This document shows, in pieces, positions 7,999 to 15,641 of a DNA stretch of 16,353 bases. Both the position numbers and the translations under genes were made by a program. The DNA lies in assembly GCA_964442745.1 (NCBI GenBank), contig CAYUAI010000086.1, positions 1 through 16,353 on the forward strand. Direction: 5' to 3'. Origin of the DNA: CAYUAI01 sp964442745 (GTDB taxonomy: Bacteria > Pseudomonadota > Gammaproteobacteria > S012-40). Under the pieces are notes generated by a model that was not told where the DNA came from, ran no database searches, and worked only from the letters and a program-made list of their open reading frames with translations. Each line of letters starts with the position of its first letter. Position 1 is the first letter of the stretch.

Positions 7999-10900
7999 CT
8001 AACGCTCTAACTCGATATCAATCCCTAACGATCGAATTTCTTTCAGGAGCACATTAAAGGACTCCGGCATACCAGCATCCATCCGGTGATCACCATCCAC
8101 AATGTTTTTATACATTTTGGTCCGTCCATTCACGTCATCAGACTTAACCGTTAGCATTTCTTGTAACGTATAAGCCGCCCCATAAGCTTCTAACGCCCAG
8201 ACTTCCATTTCACCGAAGCGTTGCCCACCAAATTGAGCTTTTCCACCCAGCGGCTGTTGTGTCACCAAGCTGTAAGGCCCGGTCGAGCGAGCATGCATCT
8301 TGTCATCCACCAAGTGATTCAATTTCAGCATATACATGTACCCCACCGTGACCGGTCGCTCAAAGCGATCGCCGGTTCGGCCATCATAAAGTGTGGTTTG
8401 ACCCGTTTCCGGCAAATCGGCCAACTTCAACATATTTTTGATTTCTTTCTCCGTCGCACCACTAAAAACCGGAGTCGCCATCGGCACGCCCGCCTTTAAG
8501 TTGTCCGCCAGAGTAAAGATTTCCGTTTCGGTCAAATCGTCAATGGGGGCGGTTTTCACTTCGGTATCATAAATTTTATGAAGAAATTCCCGCATTTCAA
8601 CGACATTCTTGTTTTCATCCAACATACCCGCAATTTTCAGACCCAGCCCTTTTGCCGCCCAGCCTAAATGGGTTTCCAATACTTGCCCAACATTCATCCG
8701 AGAAGGCACGCCAAGCGGATTCAACACCACATCGACTTGCCGTCCGTCTTCCATGTAAGGCATGTCTTCCACCGGAACGATCATGGAGATCACCCCTTTA
8801 TTGCCATGCCGACCGGCCATCTTATCACCGGGCTGAATGCGACGCTTGACGGCTAGATACACCTTAACCATCTTCAACACACCGGGCGCCAGGTCATCCC
8901 CGGAAGTAATTTTGATGCGCTTCTCTTCCAGTCTTTCACCAAACTCTTTACGCTGCAGCTTCAAATGCTCCGCTGCTTTTTCCAATTGCTCGTTGGTGTC
9001 ATCGTCTTTCAAGCGAACTTCAAACCACTTTTCCCGAAGCAGATCATCCAGGTAAGCTTTATCAATCAGCGTTCCGGAAGCCAGCGCTTTCGGTCCACCC
9101 AGCGCTTCTTTGCCAATTAACAATTTCTCTAATCGCTGGAAAGTATCATCCTCAAGGATACGAAATTGATCGTTCAAATCCTTTTTGAATTTCTCCAGCT
9201 CCGCGTTTTCGATGTATTTCGCCCGTTCATCTTTTTCAATACCATCACGCGTGAAAACTTGCACATCAATGACCGTACCATTCATCCCTGATGGAACGCG
9301 TAGCGAAGTATCTTTTACATCCAACGCCTTTTCACCAAAAATGGCACGCAATAATTTCTCTTCAGGGGTCAACTGAGTTTCACCCTTTGGCGTTACCTTG
9401 GCGACCAAGATATCACCGGGTTTGACTTCAGCACCGATGTAGACAATACCTGACTCATCCAACTTCGATAAGGCAGATTCGCCCACGTTAGGGATATCGC
9501 CAGTGATTTCTTCCGGGCCTAACTTAGTGTCACGTGCCACACAAGTTAACTCTTCAATGTGGATCGTGGTATATCGATCTTCCTGAACGACACGTTCAGA
9601 GATCAATATCGAATCTTCGAAGTTATAACCATTCCAAGGCATGAACGCGACAAACAAATTTTGTCCAAGCGCCAACTCTCCCAAGTCGGTTGATGGACCA
9701 TCGGCCAAGACATCACTCCGAGCGATTTGATCGCCGGTGTGAACTAAGGGGCGCTGATTGATGCAGGTGTTCTGGTTAGATCGCGAATACTTAGTCAAGG
9801 TGTAAATGTCCACCCCGGCCTCACCCGCTTCAGTCTCATCATCATTAACGCGCACCACAATGCGACTGGCATCCACCGAATCCACCACCCCTCCTCGCTC
9901 AGCGATAACAGTCACGCCAGAATCAATGGCCACGGTTTTTTCGATCCCAGTCCCCACCAATGGTTTTTCTGATACCAAGGTAGGTACCGCTTGCCGCTGC
10001 ATATTCGACCCCATCAAGGCTCGATTCGCATCATCATGCTCTAAAAATGGAATTAACGACGCCGCGACAGACAAAATTTGCTTGGGTGAAACGTCCATAT
10101 AATTCACATCTTGCGGCGGGGCTAACGAGAATTCGCCTTGATGCCGGCACGAAACCAACTCATCCAGCAATTCATCATTTTCATTCAACTTGGCATTAGC
10201 TTGCGCTACCGTGTACTGACCCTCTTCAATGGCGGACAAATACTCGATGTCCATGGTCGCCTTACCCTCGACCACTTTCCGATAGGGCGTCTCCAAGAAA
10301 CCATAGTCATTGGTACGTGCGAATACCGCCAATGAGTTAATTAACCCAATATTGGGACCTTCTGGTGTTTCAATGGGACAAACCCGGCCATAGTGAGTCG
10401 GATGCACGTCACGCACCTCAAAACCCGCACGTTCACGCGTTAAACCACCCGGACCTAGCGCGGAGACACGCCGTTTATGGGTCACTTCTGATAATGGGTT
10501 ATTCTGGTCCATAAATTGAGATAATTGACTGGACCCAAAAAATTCCTTAATCGCCGCAGAGACTGGCTTAGCATTGATTAACTCTTGCGGCATCAAGCCT
10601 TCAGATTCAGCAATACTCAAACGCTCTTTTACCGCTCTTTCTACTCGCACTAATCCGACGCGAAATTGATTTTCCGTCATTTCACCCACACTGCGGATAC
10701 GTCGGTTGCCAAGATGATCAATATCGTCAACGGTTCCTTTACCATTTCGAATATTGATGAGTACTCTTAATACGTCAATGATATCCTCATTGGATAGCAC
10801 ACCCGGCCCTTCGATGCCTTCGCGCCCAACCCGCCGGTTGAACTTCATGCGCCCCACCCCTGACAAGTCATATCGATCGGAAGAGAAAAATAAATTTTGC

Positions 10901-12075
10901 AACAACGCTTGCGCGGCATCTTTCGTTGGCGGCTCGCCAGGTCGCATCATTCGATAAATTTCTACTTGCGCTTCCTGCGCATTTTTTGCGGGATCGATTC
11001 TCAAGGTATCGGAGATAAATGGACCATGATCTAAATCATTGGTATATAAGGTTTTAATTTCACTTACCCGATATTTGAGCAAGGCTTCATATACTTCAGC
11101 GGTGATTTCGTCATTGGCATTGGCGATAACCTCACCAGTATCTTGATCAACAATATCGCTGTAAAGCACATGCCCAAAGAAATATTCAATCGGCACATTA
11201 ATTTCTTCGACACCGGCCTTCTCTAACGCTTTAATGTGGCGTTGCGTAATGCGGCGCCCCAATTCAACCACGGCATTGCCAGCTTGATCCAACAAGTCAA
11301 AATGTAACGTTTGGCCTCGCAAACGCGTAGGCACCAGGGTTAACATCACCTGGCTATCCGTGAGACGAAAAGTATCCGTCTCAAAAAACATGGCCAGCAT
11401 CTCTTCCGTCGAATAACCCAGTCCACGCAACAAAATCGTCGCGGGTATTTTCCGGCGACGGTCAATCCGGACATAAACCATATCTTTAGCATCGAATTCG
11501 AAATCCAACCAAGAACCACGATAAGGGATTACGCGAGCCGAATAGAGTAACTTGCCCGAAGAATGTGCTTTTCCTCGGTCATGATCAAAGAAAACACCGG
11601 GTGATCGATGCAGTTGAGAGACAATAACCCGCTCGGTACCATTAATGACAAACGTCCCATTTCTCGTCATTAACGGAATTTCGCCCATGTAAACTTCTTG
11701 CTCTTTGATATCTTTGACTGCACGCGTATTCGGTGCAGCATCTTTATCGTAGATAACAAGGCGTAATTTGACTCGCAAGGGCGCGGCATAGGTCAAACCC
11801 CTAAGCTGACATTCCTTAACATCAAATGATGGTACCCCTAAACGATAGCTCACATATTCTAATGCGGCGTTACCGGTGTAACTCACGATAGGAAATACCG
11901 ACTTAAAAGCACCATTCAAGCCGGCATCCGCACGCTTATCGAGCGGTACATTTTGTTGCAGAAACTTTCGATATGAATCGAGTTGAATTGAGAGTAAATA
12001 GGGAACTGGTAAAATATCAGGTTGTTTACTGAAATCCTTGCGAATGCGTTTTTTCTCGGTGAAAGAATACGCCAT
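7999..12075 (-). CDS. rpoB: DNA-directed RNA polymerase subunit beta
   Basis: 1358 aa (E. coli 1342). Partner of beta' in core RNA polymerase. The amino terminus (RIRKDFSKQPDILPVPYLL) and carboxy terminus (KEIRSLGIDIELER) are typical. The rifampicin-binding cluster SSQLSQFMDQNNPLSEVTHK is present with wild-type residues; its Asp523 corresponds to E. coli Asp516, and the downstream His, Arg and Ser positions are unchanged. The active-site motif GDKMAGRHGNKG has Lys1085 and Lys1093 (E. coli Lys1065 and Lys1073). The slightly greater length therefore comes from small insertions: about 7 residues before the rifampicin cluster and about 13 between it and the active-site lysines. ATG start at 12073-12075 with GAGG 7 nt upstream. 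Preceded by a 297-nt spacer containing an attenuator-like hairpin after rplL, and followed by rpoC. Confidence 0.98.
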   Translation of the reverse strand: MAYSFTEKKRIRKDFSKQPDILPVPYLLSIQLDSYRKFLQQNVPLDKRADAGLNGAFKSVFPIVSYTGNAALEYVSYRLGVPSFDVKECQLRGLTYAAPLRVKLRLVIYDKDAAPNTRAVKDIKEQEVYMGEIPLMTRNGTFVINGTERVIVSQLHRSPGVFFDHDRGKAHSSGKLLYSARVIPYRGSWLDFEFDAKDMVYVRIDRRRKIPATILLRGLGYSTEEMLAMFFETDTFRLTDSQVMLTLVPTRLRGQTLHFDLLDQAGNAVVELGRRITQRHIKALEKAGVEEINVPIEYFFGHVLYSDIVDQDTGEVIANANDEITAEVYEALLKYRVSEIKTLYTNDLDHGPFISDTLRIDPAKNAQEAQVEIYRMMRPGEPPTKDAAQALLQNLFFSSDRYDLSGVGRMKFNRRVGREGIEGPGVLSNEDIIDVLRVLINIRNGKGTVDDIDHLGNRRIRSVGEMTENQFRVGLVRVERAVKERLSIAESEGLMPQELINAKPVSAAIKEFFGSSQLSQFMDQNNPLSEVTHKRRVSALGPGGLTRERAGFEVRDVHPTHYGRVCPIETPEGPNIGLINSLAVFARTNDYGFLETPYRKVVEGKATMDIEYLSAIEEGQYTVAQANAKLNENDELLDELVSCRHQGEFSLAPPQDVNYMDVSPKQILSVAASLIPFLEHDDANRALMGSNMQRQAVPTLVSEKPLVGTGIEKTVAIDSGVTVIAERGGVVDSVDASRIVVRVNDDETEAGEAGVDIYTLTKYSRSNQNTCINQRPLVHTGDQIARSDVLADGPSTDLGELALGQNLFVAFMPWNGYNFEDSILISERVVQEDRYTTIHIEELTCVARDTKLGPEEITGDIPNVGESALSKLDESGIVYIGAEVKPGDILVAKVTPKGETQLTPEEKLLRAIFGEKALDVKDTSLRVPSGMNGTVIDVQVFTRDGIEKDERAKYIENAELEKFKKDLNDQFRILEDDTFQRLEKLLIGKEALGGPKALASGTLIDKAYLDDLLREKWFEVRLKDDDTNEQLEKAAEHLKLQRKEFGERLEEKRIKITSGDDLAPGVLKMVKVYLAVKRRIQPGDKMAGRHGNKGVISMIVPVEDMPYMEDGRQVDVVLNPLGVPSRMNVGQVLETHLGWAAKGLGLKIAGMLDENKNVVEMREFLHKIYDTEVKTAPIDDLTETEIFTLADNLKAGVPMATPVFSGATEKEIKNMLKLADLPETGQTTLYDGRTGDRFERPVTVGYMYMLKLNHLVDDKMHARSTGPYSLVTQQPLGGKAQFGGQRFGEMEVWALEAYGAAYTLQEMLTVKSDDVNGRTKMYKNIVDGDHRMDAGMPESFNVLLKEIRSLGIDIELER

Positions 12076-12274
12076 TAGACTTCCTCGCCGCTGTTAGACA
12101 AGTGAATTGTCAAAGATGAATCGAATTGTAACCATTGCTTATCGTGAGCCCGTACAAACCAAATTGCTTGCCTACACAAAATACACTTAACCCATGCACA
12201 TTTAAATCGCTTATCCAAATATGGCAACCTAGTCCAATTCAGGTTAATTTAGTTTTTTAAAACAAATATTTTGC

Positions 12275-12318
12275 AAAAATGACAAGCAACTAAAGGCCGG
12301 CGACTTGCATCGCCAGCC
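12275..12318 (-). terminator. Attenuator-like hairpin between rplL and rpoB
   Basis: On the minus strand GGCTGGCGA (12310-12318) pairs with TCGCCGGCC (12295-12303), 9 bp with one G-U pair and loop TGCAAG, followed by TTTAGTTGCTTGTCATTTTT. It begins 55 nt after the rplL stop and about 220 nt before the rpoB start. In E. coli a partial terminator in the same place sets the ratio of ribosomal-protein to polymerase mRNA. The interrupted U-tract here fits a leaky terminator. I found no convincing new promoter between it and rpoB, so rpoBC expression probably relies on read-through. Confidence 0.7.
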
Positions 12319-12340
12319 AATCTGTTTTACAACCCATATA

Positions 12341-12361
12341 AGGTCCGCAATAGCAAGACCT
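12341..12361 (-). other. Small hairpin just after rplL
   Basis: AGGTCT, one bulged T, GC, loop TATT, then GCGGACCT: an 8-bp stem with one bulge and one G-U pair, starting 11 nt after the rplL stop. A run of nine T (12362-12370, minus strand) comes just before it rather than after it, so it is not a terminator. In E. coli an RNase III processing hairpin occurs in the rplL-rpoB spacer; this could be part of an analogous structure, but that is a guess. Confidence 0.35.
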
Positions 12362-12372
12362 AAAAAAAAATA

Positions 12373-12750
12373 TTACTTAACCTCCACAGAGGCACCTGCT
12401 TCCTCAAGTTGCTTCTTGAGGTCTTCTGCTTCGTCCTTTGATACCGCTTCTTTAACCGCAACTGGCGCACTTTCGACCAAGGCTTTAGCTTCTTTCAAGC
12501 CTAATCCAGTCATGGCTCGAACCAACTTAATGACACCGACCTTGTTTGAACCAAAGCTGGTCATCATCACATCAAATTCCGTTTGCTCTTCCGCGGCGGC
12601 GGCCACATCACCCGCAGGCGCCGCTGCCACGGCGGCAACAGCGGCCGCAGAAACACCAAACTTCTCTTCCATGGCAGAAATCAAATCCACCACGTCCATG
12701 ACCGACATATTTGCAATTGTATCTAAAATATCTTCTTTTGAGACCGCCAT
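12373..12750 (-). CDS. rplL: 50S ribosomal protein L7/L12
   Basis: 125 aa. The multicopy stalk protein that recruits and activates translational GTPases such as EF-G and EF-Tu. Three parts are visible: an N-terminal dimerisation and L10-binding region (about 1-33), an Ala-rich flexible hinge (about 34-55, with AAAVAAVAAAPAGDVAAAA) and the globular C-terminal factor-binding domain (about 58-125), with NKVGVIKLVRAMTGLGLKEAK. ATG at 12748-12750, with AGGAG 10 nt upstream. It follows rplJ after 84 nt and its product assembles with that of rplJ. A run of nine T directly after the stop codon, then two hairpins, lead to rpoB. Confidence 0.98.
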   Translation of the reverse strand: MAVSKEDILDTIANMSVMDVVDLISAMEEKFGVSAAAVAAVAAAPAGDVAAAAEEQTEFDVMMTSFGSNKVGVIKLVRAMTGLGLKEAKALVESAPVAVKEAVSKDEAEDLKKQLEEAGASVEVK

Positions 12751-12834
12751 TGATCAATAACTCCTAAAAAATAATTATTTAAACTCGTGTTTGATGCAGC
12801 AACTTAGCAAAATCTAGCGCCCAACATACCAACA

Positions 12835-13359
12835 TCATGCTTCTTTTTGGTCACGAACCGCCGCAATCGCACGCACCAATTTAGTCGGGATTTCAGACAT
12901 TGTCCTTGCCAATTTCTCAATGGGTCCTTTCATCAAGCCCATCAACTGACCAATCGCCTGTTCTTTGGTTGGCAAATCGGCAACCGCTTTGATTTGTGAA
13001 GCCTCAAGCAAATGCCCACCAACAGCAACAAACCTAACCACGAGTTTTTTATTTTCTTTCGAAAAATTGCTAATTACTCGCGCCGCTGCACCCGGATCTT
13101 CTTGAGAAAATGCCAAAATAACAGGTCCTATTAGACCTTTCTGAATGCATTCAAACTCAGAACCTTCAACCGCCCGACGCGCTAGTGTATTTTTGACCAC
13201 TCGTAAGTAAACCCCAGCTTTGCGTGCCTCAGTACGCAAATCCGTCATTTCACCAACAGTGAGCCCTATATACTCTGCGCCAACGGCTGAATAGGCACTC
13301 GCGGCAACTTCAGATACTTCAGCAACAATGGCTTTTTTATCTTTTAGACTCAAGCTCAC
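12835..13359 (-). CDS. rplJ: 50S ribosomal protein L10
   Basis: Base of the L7/L12 stalk; binds 23S rRNA with L11 and carries L7/L12 dimers on its C-terminal helix. With L7/L12 it also represses its own mRNA in E. coli. I place the start at GTG 13357-13359, giving (M)SLSLKDKKAIVAEVSEVA, 174 aa, which aligns with the E. coli start MALNLQDKQAIVAEVSEVA. AGGAGGT (13367-13373) lies 7 nt upstream, an excellent ribosome binding site. The frame stays open up to an ATG at 13422 (195 aa), but those extra 21 residues do not resemble L10 and would put the ribosome binding site inside the gene. Other landmarks: VVKNTLARRAVEG, DPGAAARV, and a C-terminal KLVRAIAAVRDQKEA. Slightly longer than the 165-aa E. 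coli protein. Confidence 0.95.
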   Translation of the reverse strand: MSLSLKDKKAIVAEVSEVAASAYSAVGAEYIGLTVGEMTDLRTEARKAGVYLRVVKNTLARRAVEGSEFECIQKGLIGPVILAFSQEDPGAAARVISNFSKENKKLVVRFVAVGGHLLEASQIKAVADLPTKEQAIGQLMGLMKGPIEKLARTMSEIPTKLVRAIAAVRDQKEA

Positions 13360-13828
13360 TCGAGCCACCTCCTCAGTACGCCTATAATTTACCTTAAATG
13401 TGATATCGGATGAATCGCACAACTAGAAATTCTATTGTCACCCACCGGCAATCAACACCACTTTTTAACCAAACCTACCTGACGAAAAACCCCGAATAGA
13501 CAGGACAAAAATAGGACCGTAATAAAGCCTAAATATTTCGGGCATAGATATAAGCTAAATCCATCAAAATCACATCTTTAAAAACGACGTGCCAAACAGA
13601 AATTCTGATCGGGATCACGCCATCTGCGCAGGTTAAATATTAAGCGGATCATGAATGATCATCAGAACCGCACCTACGGTCTTTGACAGCCGCTTGCGTT
13701 ATAGACAAACGACCCAAAGTCTTTCGTAACTCCTGCCATTTGGCAGAAGCTAACAAATCACAAAGCTCAGACGTTACCTTAATTTTGGCACGGTTGAGCA
13801 CACAACCATATCAAACGTGTAACGTCGG
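13360..13828. other. 469-nt spacer between rplA and rplJ
   Basis: Contains the L10 leader and little else that I can name. Upstream of it, CTGCCA-AA-TGGCAG (minus strand, around 13735-13750) can form a short hairpin, and TATAAC (13698-13703) resembles a -10 box, but no -35 box stands at a suitable distance. Between the leader and rplJ (about 13374-13590) the sequence is AT-rich, with a small palindrome CAGAA-A-TTCTG (13597-13607). A 50-codon frame starting at GTG (13799-13801) and ending at 13649 has no ribosome binding site and overlaps the leader, so I do not call it a gene. Confidence 0.6.
13596..13700 (-). promoter_or_regulatory. L10 leader: autoregulatory RNA upstream of rplJL
   Basis: On the minus strand CCGTAGGT (13672-13679) pairs with two separated segments: AGGT with ACCT (13630-13633) and CCGT with ATGG (13620-13623). 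This leaves a six-base bulge GCGCAG on the 3' side (13624-13629). From memory, the E. coli L10-binding site has the same layout: CCGUAGG..., ...CCUGCGUAGACGG, where the bulge is a kink-turn-like motif bound by the L10-(L7/L12) complex. The flanking AAAGACCGTAGG is shared too. An inner hairpin GCGG/CCGC capped by GATCA/TGATC lies between the strands. The element lies in the rplA-rplJ spacer, about 260 nt before the chosen rplJ start. Expected effect: excess L10 complex represses rplJ and rplL translation. Outer limits are approximate. Confidence 0.85.
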
Positions 13829-14524
13829 CTAAAAGGATAACGACGACAACTCAACAGGCACTCCAGCCCCCATGGTCGTTGAAACCGTTATTTTTTTCAG
13901 ATACACGCCTTTTGCGCTGCTTGGTTTCGCTTTACTCAACGCCGCCAATAAATTTTGCAAATTTTCTTTGAGGGCTTCACTGGAAAAATCCGCTTTCCCA
14001 ATACCACAGTGAACAATTCCGCCGCGATCGGTTCGATATCTCACCTGACCGGCTTTGGCATTTTTTACTGCCGTTACCACATCCATCGTTACCGTACCCA
14101 CTTTAGGGTTCGGCATTAAACCTCTGGGGCCGAGTATTTGACCTAATTGACCAACAACACGCATAGCGTCTGGGGTAGCAATAGCGATCTCAAATTCAAT
14201 ATTGCCTTGCTTGATGGTGTCAGCTAAGTCATCCATCCCCACCACATCTGCGCCCGCCTCTTTAGCCGCATCAGCATTCGCACCTTGAGCAAATACAGCC
14301 ACCCGAACCGTTTTTCCTGTGCCATGCGGCAACACCGTCGAGCCTCGCACCACTTGATCTGATTTTCGCGGATCAACGCCTAAATTAATGCTCACATCCA
14401 CCGATTCATGAAACTTAGCTTTAACCCCATTTTTCAAAATACGAATGGCTTCCTCAATGGGATAGTTTTTACCACTTTCGATCATCGCCAGTATCGCTTG
14501 TTGACGCTTATTTAATCTTGCCAT
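13829..14524 (-). CDS. rplA: 50S ribosomal protein L1
   Basis: 231 aa (E. coli 234). Binds helices 76-78 of 23S rRNA to form the mobile L1 stalk that helps eject deacylated tRNA; in E. coli it also represses translation of rplK-rplA by binding their leader. The family signature GQLGQILGPRGLMPNPKVGT is present at about residue 126, and the two-domain layout (domain I from both ends, domain II in the middle) fits the length. The ATG at 14522-14524 is 2 nt after the rplK stop, and the AAGGGG ribosome binding site lies within the end of rplK, so the two are almost certainly translationally coupled. Ends with VELSSLSF then TAG. Confidence 0.98.
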   Translation of the reverse strand: MARLNKRQQAILAMIESGKNYPIEEAIRILKNGVKAKFHESVDVSINLGVDPRKSDQVVRGSTVLPHGTGKTVRVAVFAQGANADAAKEAGADVVGMDDLADTIKQGNIEFEIAIATPDAMRVVGQLGQILGPRGLMPNPKVGTVTMDVVTAVKNAKAGQVRYRTDRGGIVHCGIGKADFSSEALKENLQNLLAALSKAKPSSAKGVYLKKITVSTTMGAGVPVELSSLSF

Positions 14525-14526
14525 GC

Positions 14527-14958
14527 CTAGACCCCTTCCACATCAAGACCCATACTACGGGCACTACCCGCCACTGTCCTGATCGCCGCTTCTTTATCCG
14601 CCGCCGTTAAGTCAGGCATCTTTATCTCTGCCACTTCTTCAAGTTGAGCACGCGTTGCCACACCGGCTTTTTCGCGCCCAGGTGCTTTACTGCCGCTTTT
14701 GAGCCCTAATACTTTTTTCAATAAGACGGAAGCCGGAGGGGTTTTGGTAATGAAGGTAAAACTTCGATCACTGTATACCGTGATCACCACCGGTGTTGGC
14801 ATACCGGCTTCTAAATTCTGCGTTTGCGCATTAAATGCCTTACAGAACTCCATGATATTGACCCCATGCTGACCCAGCGCCGGCCCCACTGGCGGACTCG
14901 GGTTAGCTTGCCCCGCCTTTACCTGCAACTTAATGTAGGCTTCTACTTTTTTCGCCAT
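14527..14958 (-). CDS. rplK: 50S ribosomal protein L11
   Basis: 143 aa, standard bacterial length. Binds the GTPase-associated region of 23S rRNA with the L10 stalk. The N-terminal domain has QANPSPPVGPALGQHGVNI (residues 17-35), including the two prolines (22 and 23) of the thiostrepton-binding surface. Lys3 and Lys40 match the PrmA methylation sites (E. coli Lys3 and Lys39 in mature numbering). The C-terminal RNA-binding domain includes KTPPASVLLKK and ends with the typical RTVAGSARSMGLDV. ATG at 14956-14958, with GAGGAG 8 nt upstream. First gene of the rplKA pair; a 142-nt leader separates it from nusG. Confidence 0.98.
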   Translation of the reverse strand: MAKKVEAYIKLQVKAGQANPSPPVGPALGQHGVNIMEFCKAFNAQTQNLEAGMPTPVVITVYSDRSFTFITKTPPASVLLKKVLGLKSGSKAPGREKAGVATRAQLEEVAEIKMPDLTAADKEAAIRTVAGSARSMGLDVEGV

Positions 14959-14984
14959 GAATTGAACTCCTCATTTTGGGTACC

Positions 14985-15005
14985 GAGTCGGCGTCATTCC
15001 AACTC
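14985..15005 (-). promoter_or_regulatory. Hairpin in the rplK leader, candidate L1 binding site
   Basis: On the minus strand GAGTTGG (14999-15005) pairs with CCGACTC (14985-14991): 7 bp with one U-G pair, loop AATGACG. It ends about 12 nt before the rplK ribosome binding site. In E. coli and many other bacteria L1 represses rplK-rplA from a stem-loop in this position, which is why I flag it. I cannot confirm the base-specific L1 motif by eye, so the assignment rests mainly on position. Confidence 0.4.
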
Positions 15006-15042
15006 TAGCGCTTTTCAGCTCCCCGGTTTGGTAAAATTCGTA

Positions 15043-15073
15043 ATTACACCGCCTTACGTAGGGCGTTAGTCAA
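15043..15073 (-). promoter_or_regulatory. Candidate rplK-rplA promoter
   Basis: On the minus strand: TTGACT (15068-15073, five of six at -35), then 19 bp, then TGTAAT (15043-15048, five of six at -10 but lacking the key second A). The 19-bp spacer is longer than the usual 17 and holds the near-palindrome CGCCCTACGTAAGGCG (15050-15065). The -35 box overlaps a second inverted repeat, AGTCAAT-G-ATTGACT (15068-15082). In E. coli a promoter occurs between nusG and rplK, so the position is sensible, but the match is imperfect. Confidence 0.4.
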
Positions 15074-15100
15074 TCATTGACTGAATTCGAAATTTAAGTG

Positions 15101-15634
15101 TCAGCCTTTTTCAACTTGACCAAACTCAAGCTCAACCGGCGTGGAACGACCGAAAATCAAAACGGAGACGCGAACCCGGCTCTTCTCATAATCCACCTCT
15201 TCCACGACACCATTGAAATCATTAAATGGCCCATCGTTAATGCGGATCACTTCGCCAGGCTCAAAAAGCACTTTAGGCCGCGGTTTATCCGTGCCTTCTT
15301 GAACGCGCAGCAGTATCGATTCCGCCTCTTTATCGGAAATCGGTGCAGGCTTGTCACTCGAGCCGCCAATGAAACCCATCACACGCGGCACACTGCGCAC
15401 TAAATGCCACGTTTCGTCATCCATCTCCATTTGAACCAGCACATAACCCGGAAAAAAAATGCGTTCACTTTTACGCTTTTGACCTTCACGCATTTCAACG
15501 ACTTCTTCCGTTGGCACTAAAATTTGGTCAAATTTGTGCTCAATGCCGCTGTGGCGTATACGCTCCTCCAAAGAGCGCTTAACATGATTCTCATACCCTG
15601 AGTATGCGTGCACAACATACCATCGTAGCGCCAT
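15101..15634 (-). CDS. nusG: Transcription elongation/antitermination factor NusG
   Basis: 177 aa. Binds the RNA polymerase clamp, suppresses pausing, and links polymerase to Rho or to ribosomal protein S10. The NGN domain covers about residues 3-115, with WYVVHAYSGYE near the start and ERIFFPGYVLVQM at 57-69; the KOW domain covers about 125-177, with FEPGEVIRINDGPFNDFNG. No insertion and no change at the obvious conserved positions, so this is housekeeping NusG rather than RfaH or LoaP. ATG at 15632-15634, with GGAGG 11 nt upstream. The start is 7 nt after the secE stop; secE-nusG is a conserved pair. Confidence 0.98.
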   Translation of the reverse strand: MALRWYVVHAYSGYENHVKRSLEERIRHSGIEHKFDQILVPTEEVVEMREGQKRKSERIFFPGYVLVQMEMDDETWHLVRSVPRVMGFIGGSSDKPAPISDKEAESILLRVQEGTDKPRPKVLFEPGEVIRINDGPFNDFNGVVEEVDYEKSRVRVSVLIFGRSTPVELEFGQVEKG

Positions 15635-15641
15635 TTTGAGA

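Noticed and set aside
12362..12370. Run of nine T (minus strand) after rplL as a terminator or frameshift site
   Set aside because: It lies after the stop codon, so cannot shift the frame, and only a 4-5 bp stem precedes it at a distance of about 10 nt, too weak and too far for a terminator.
13360..13422. 21-codon N-terminal extension of L10 starting at ATG 13422
   Set aside because: The internal GTG has an ideal ribosome binding site and gives the family N-terminus; the extension does not resemble L10.
13649..13801. Minus-strand 50-codon frame after rplA starting with GTG
   Set aside because: No ribosome binding site, runs into the L10 leader, and the sequence has no recognisable domain; most likely chance.
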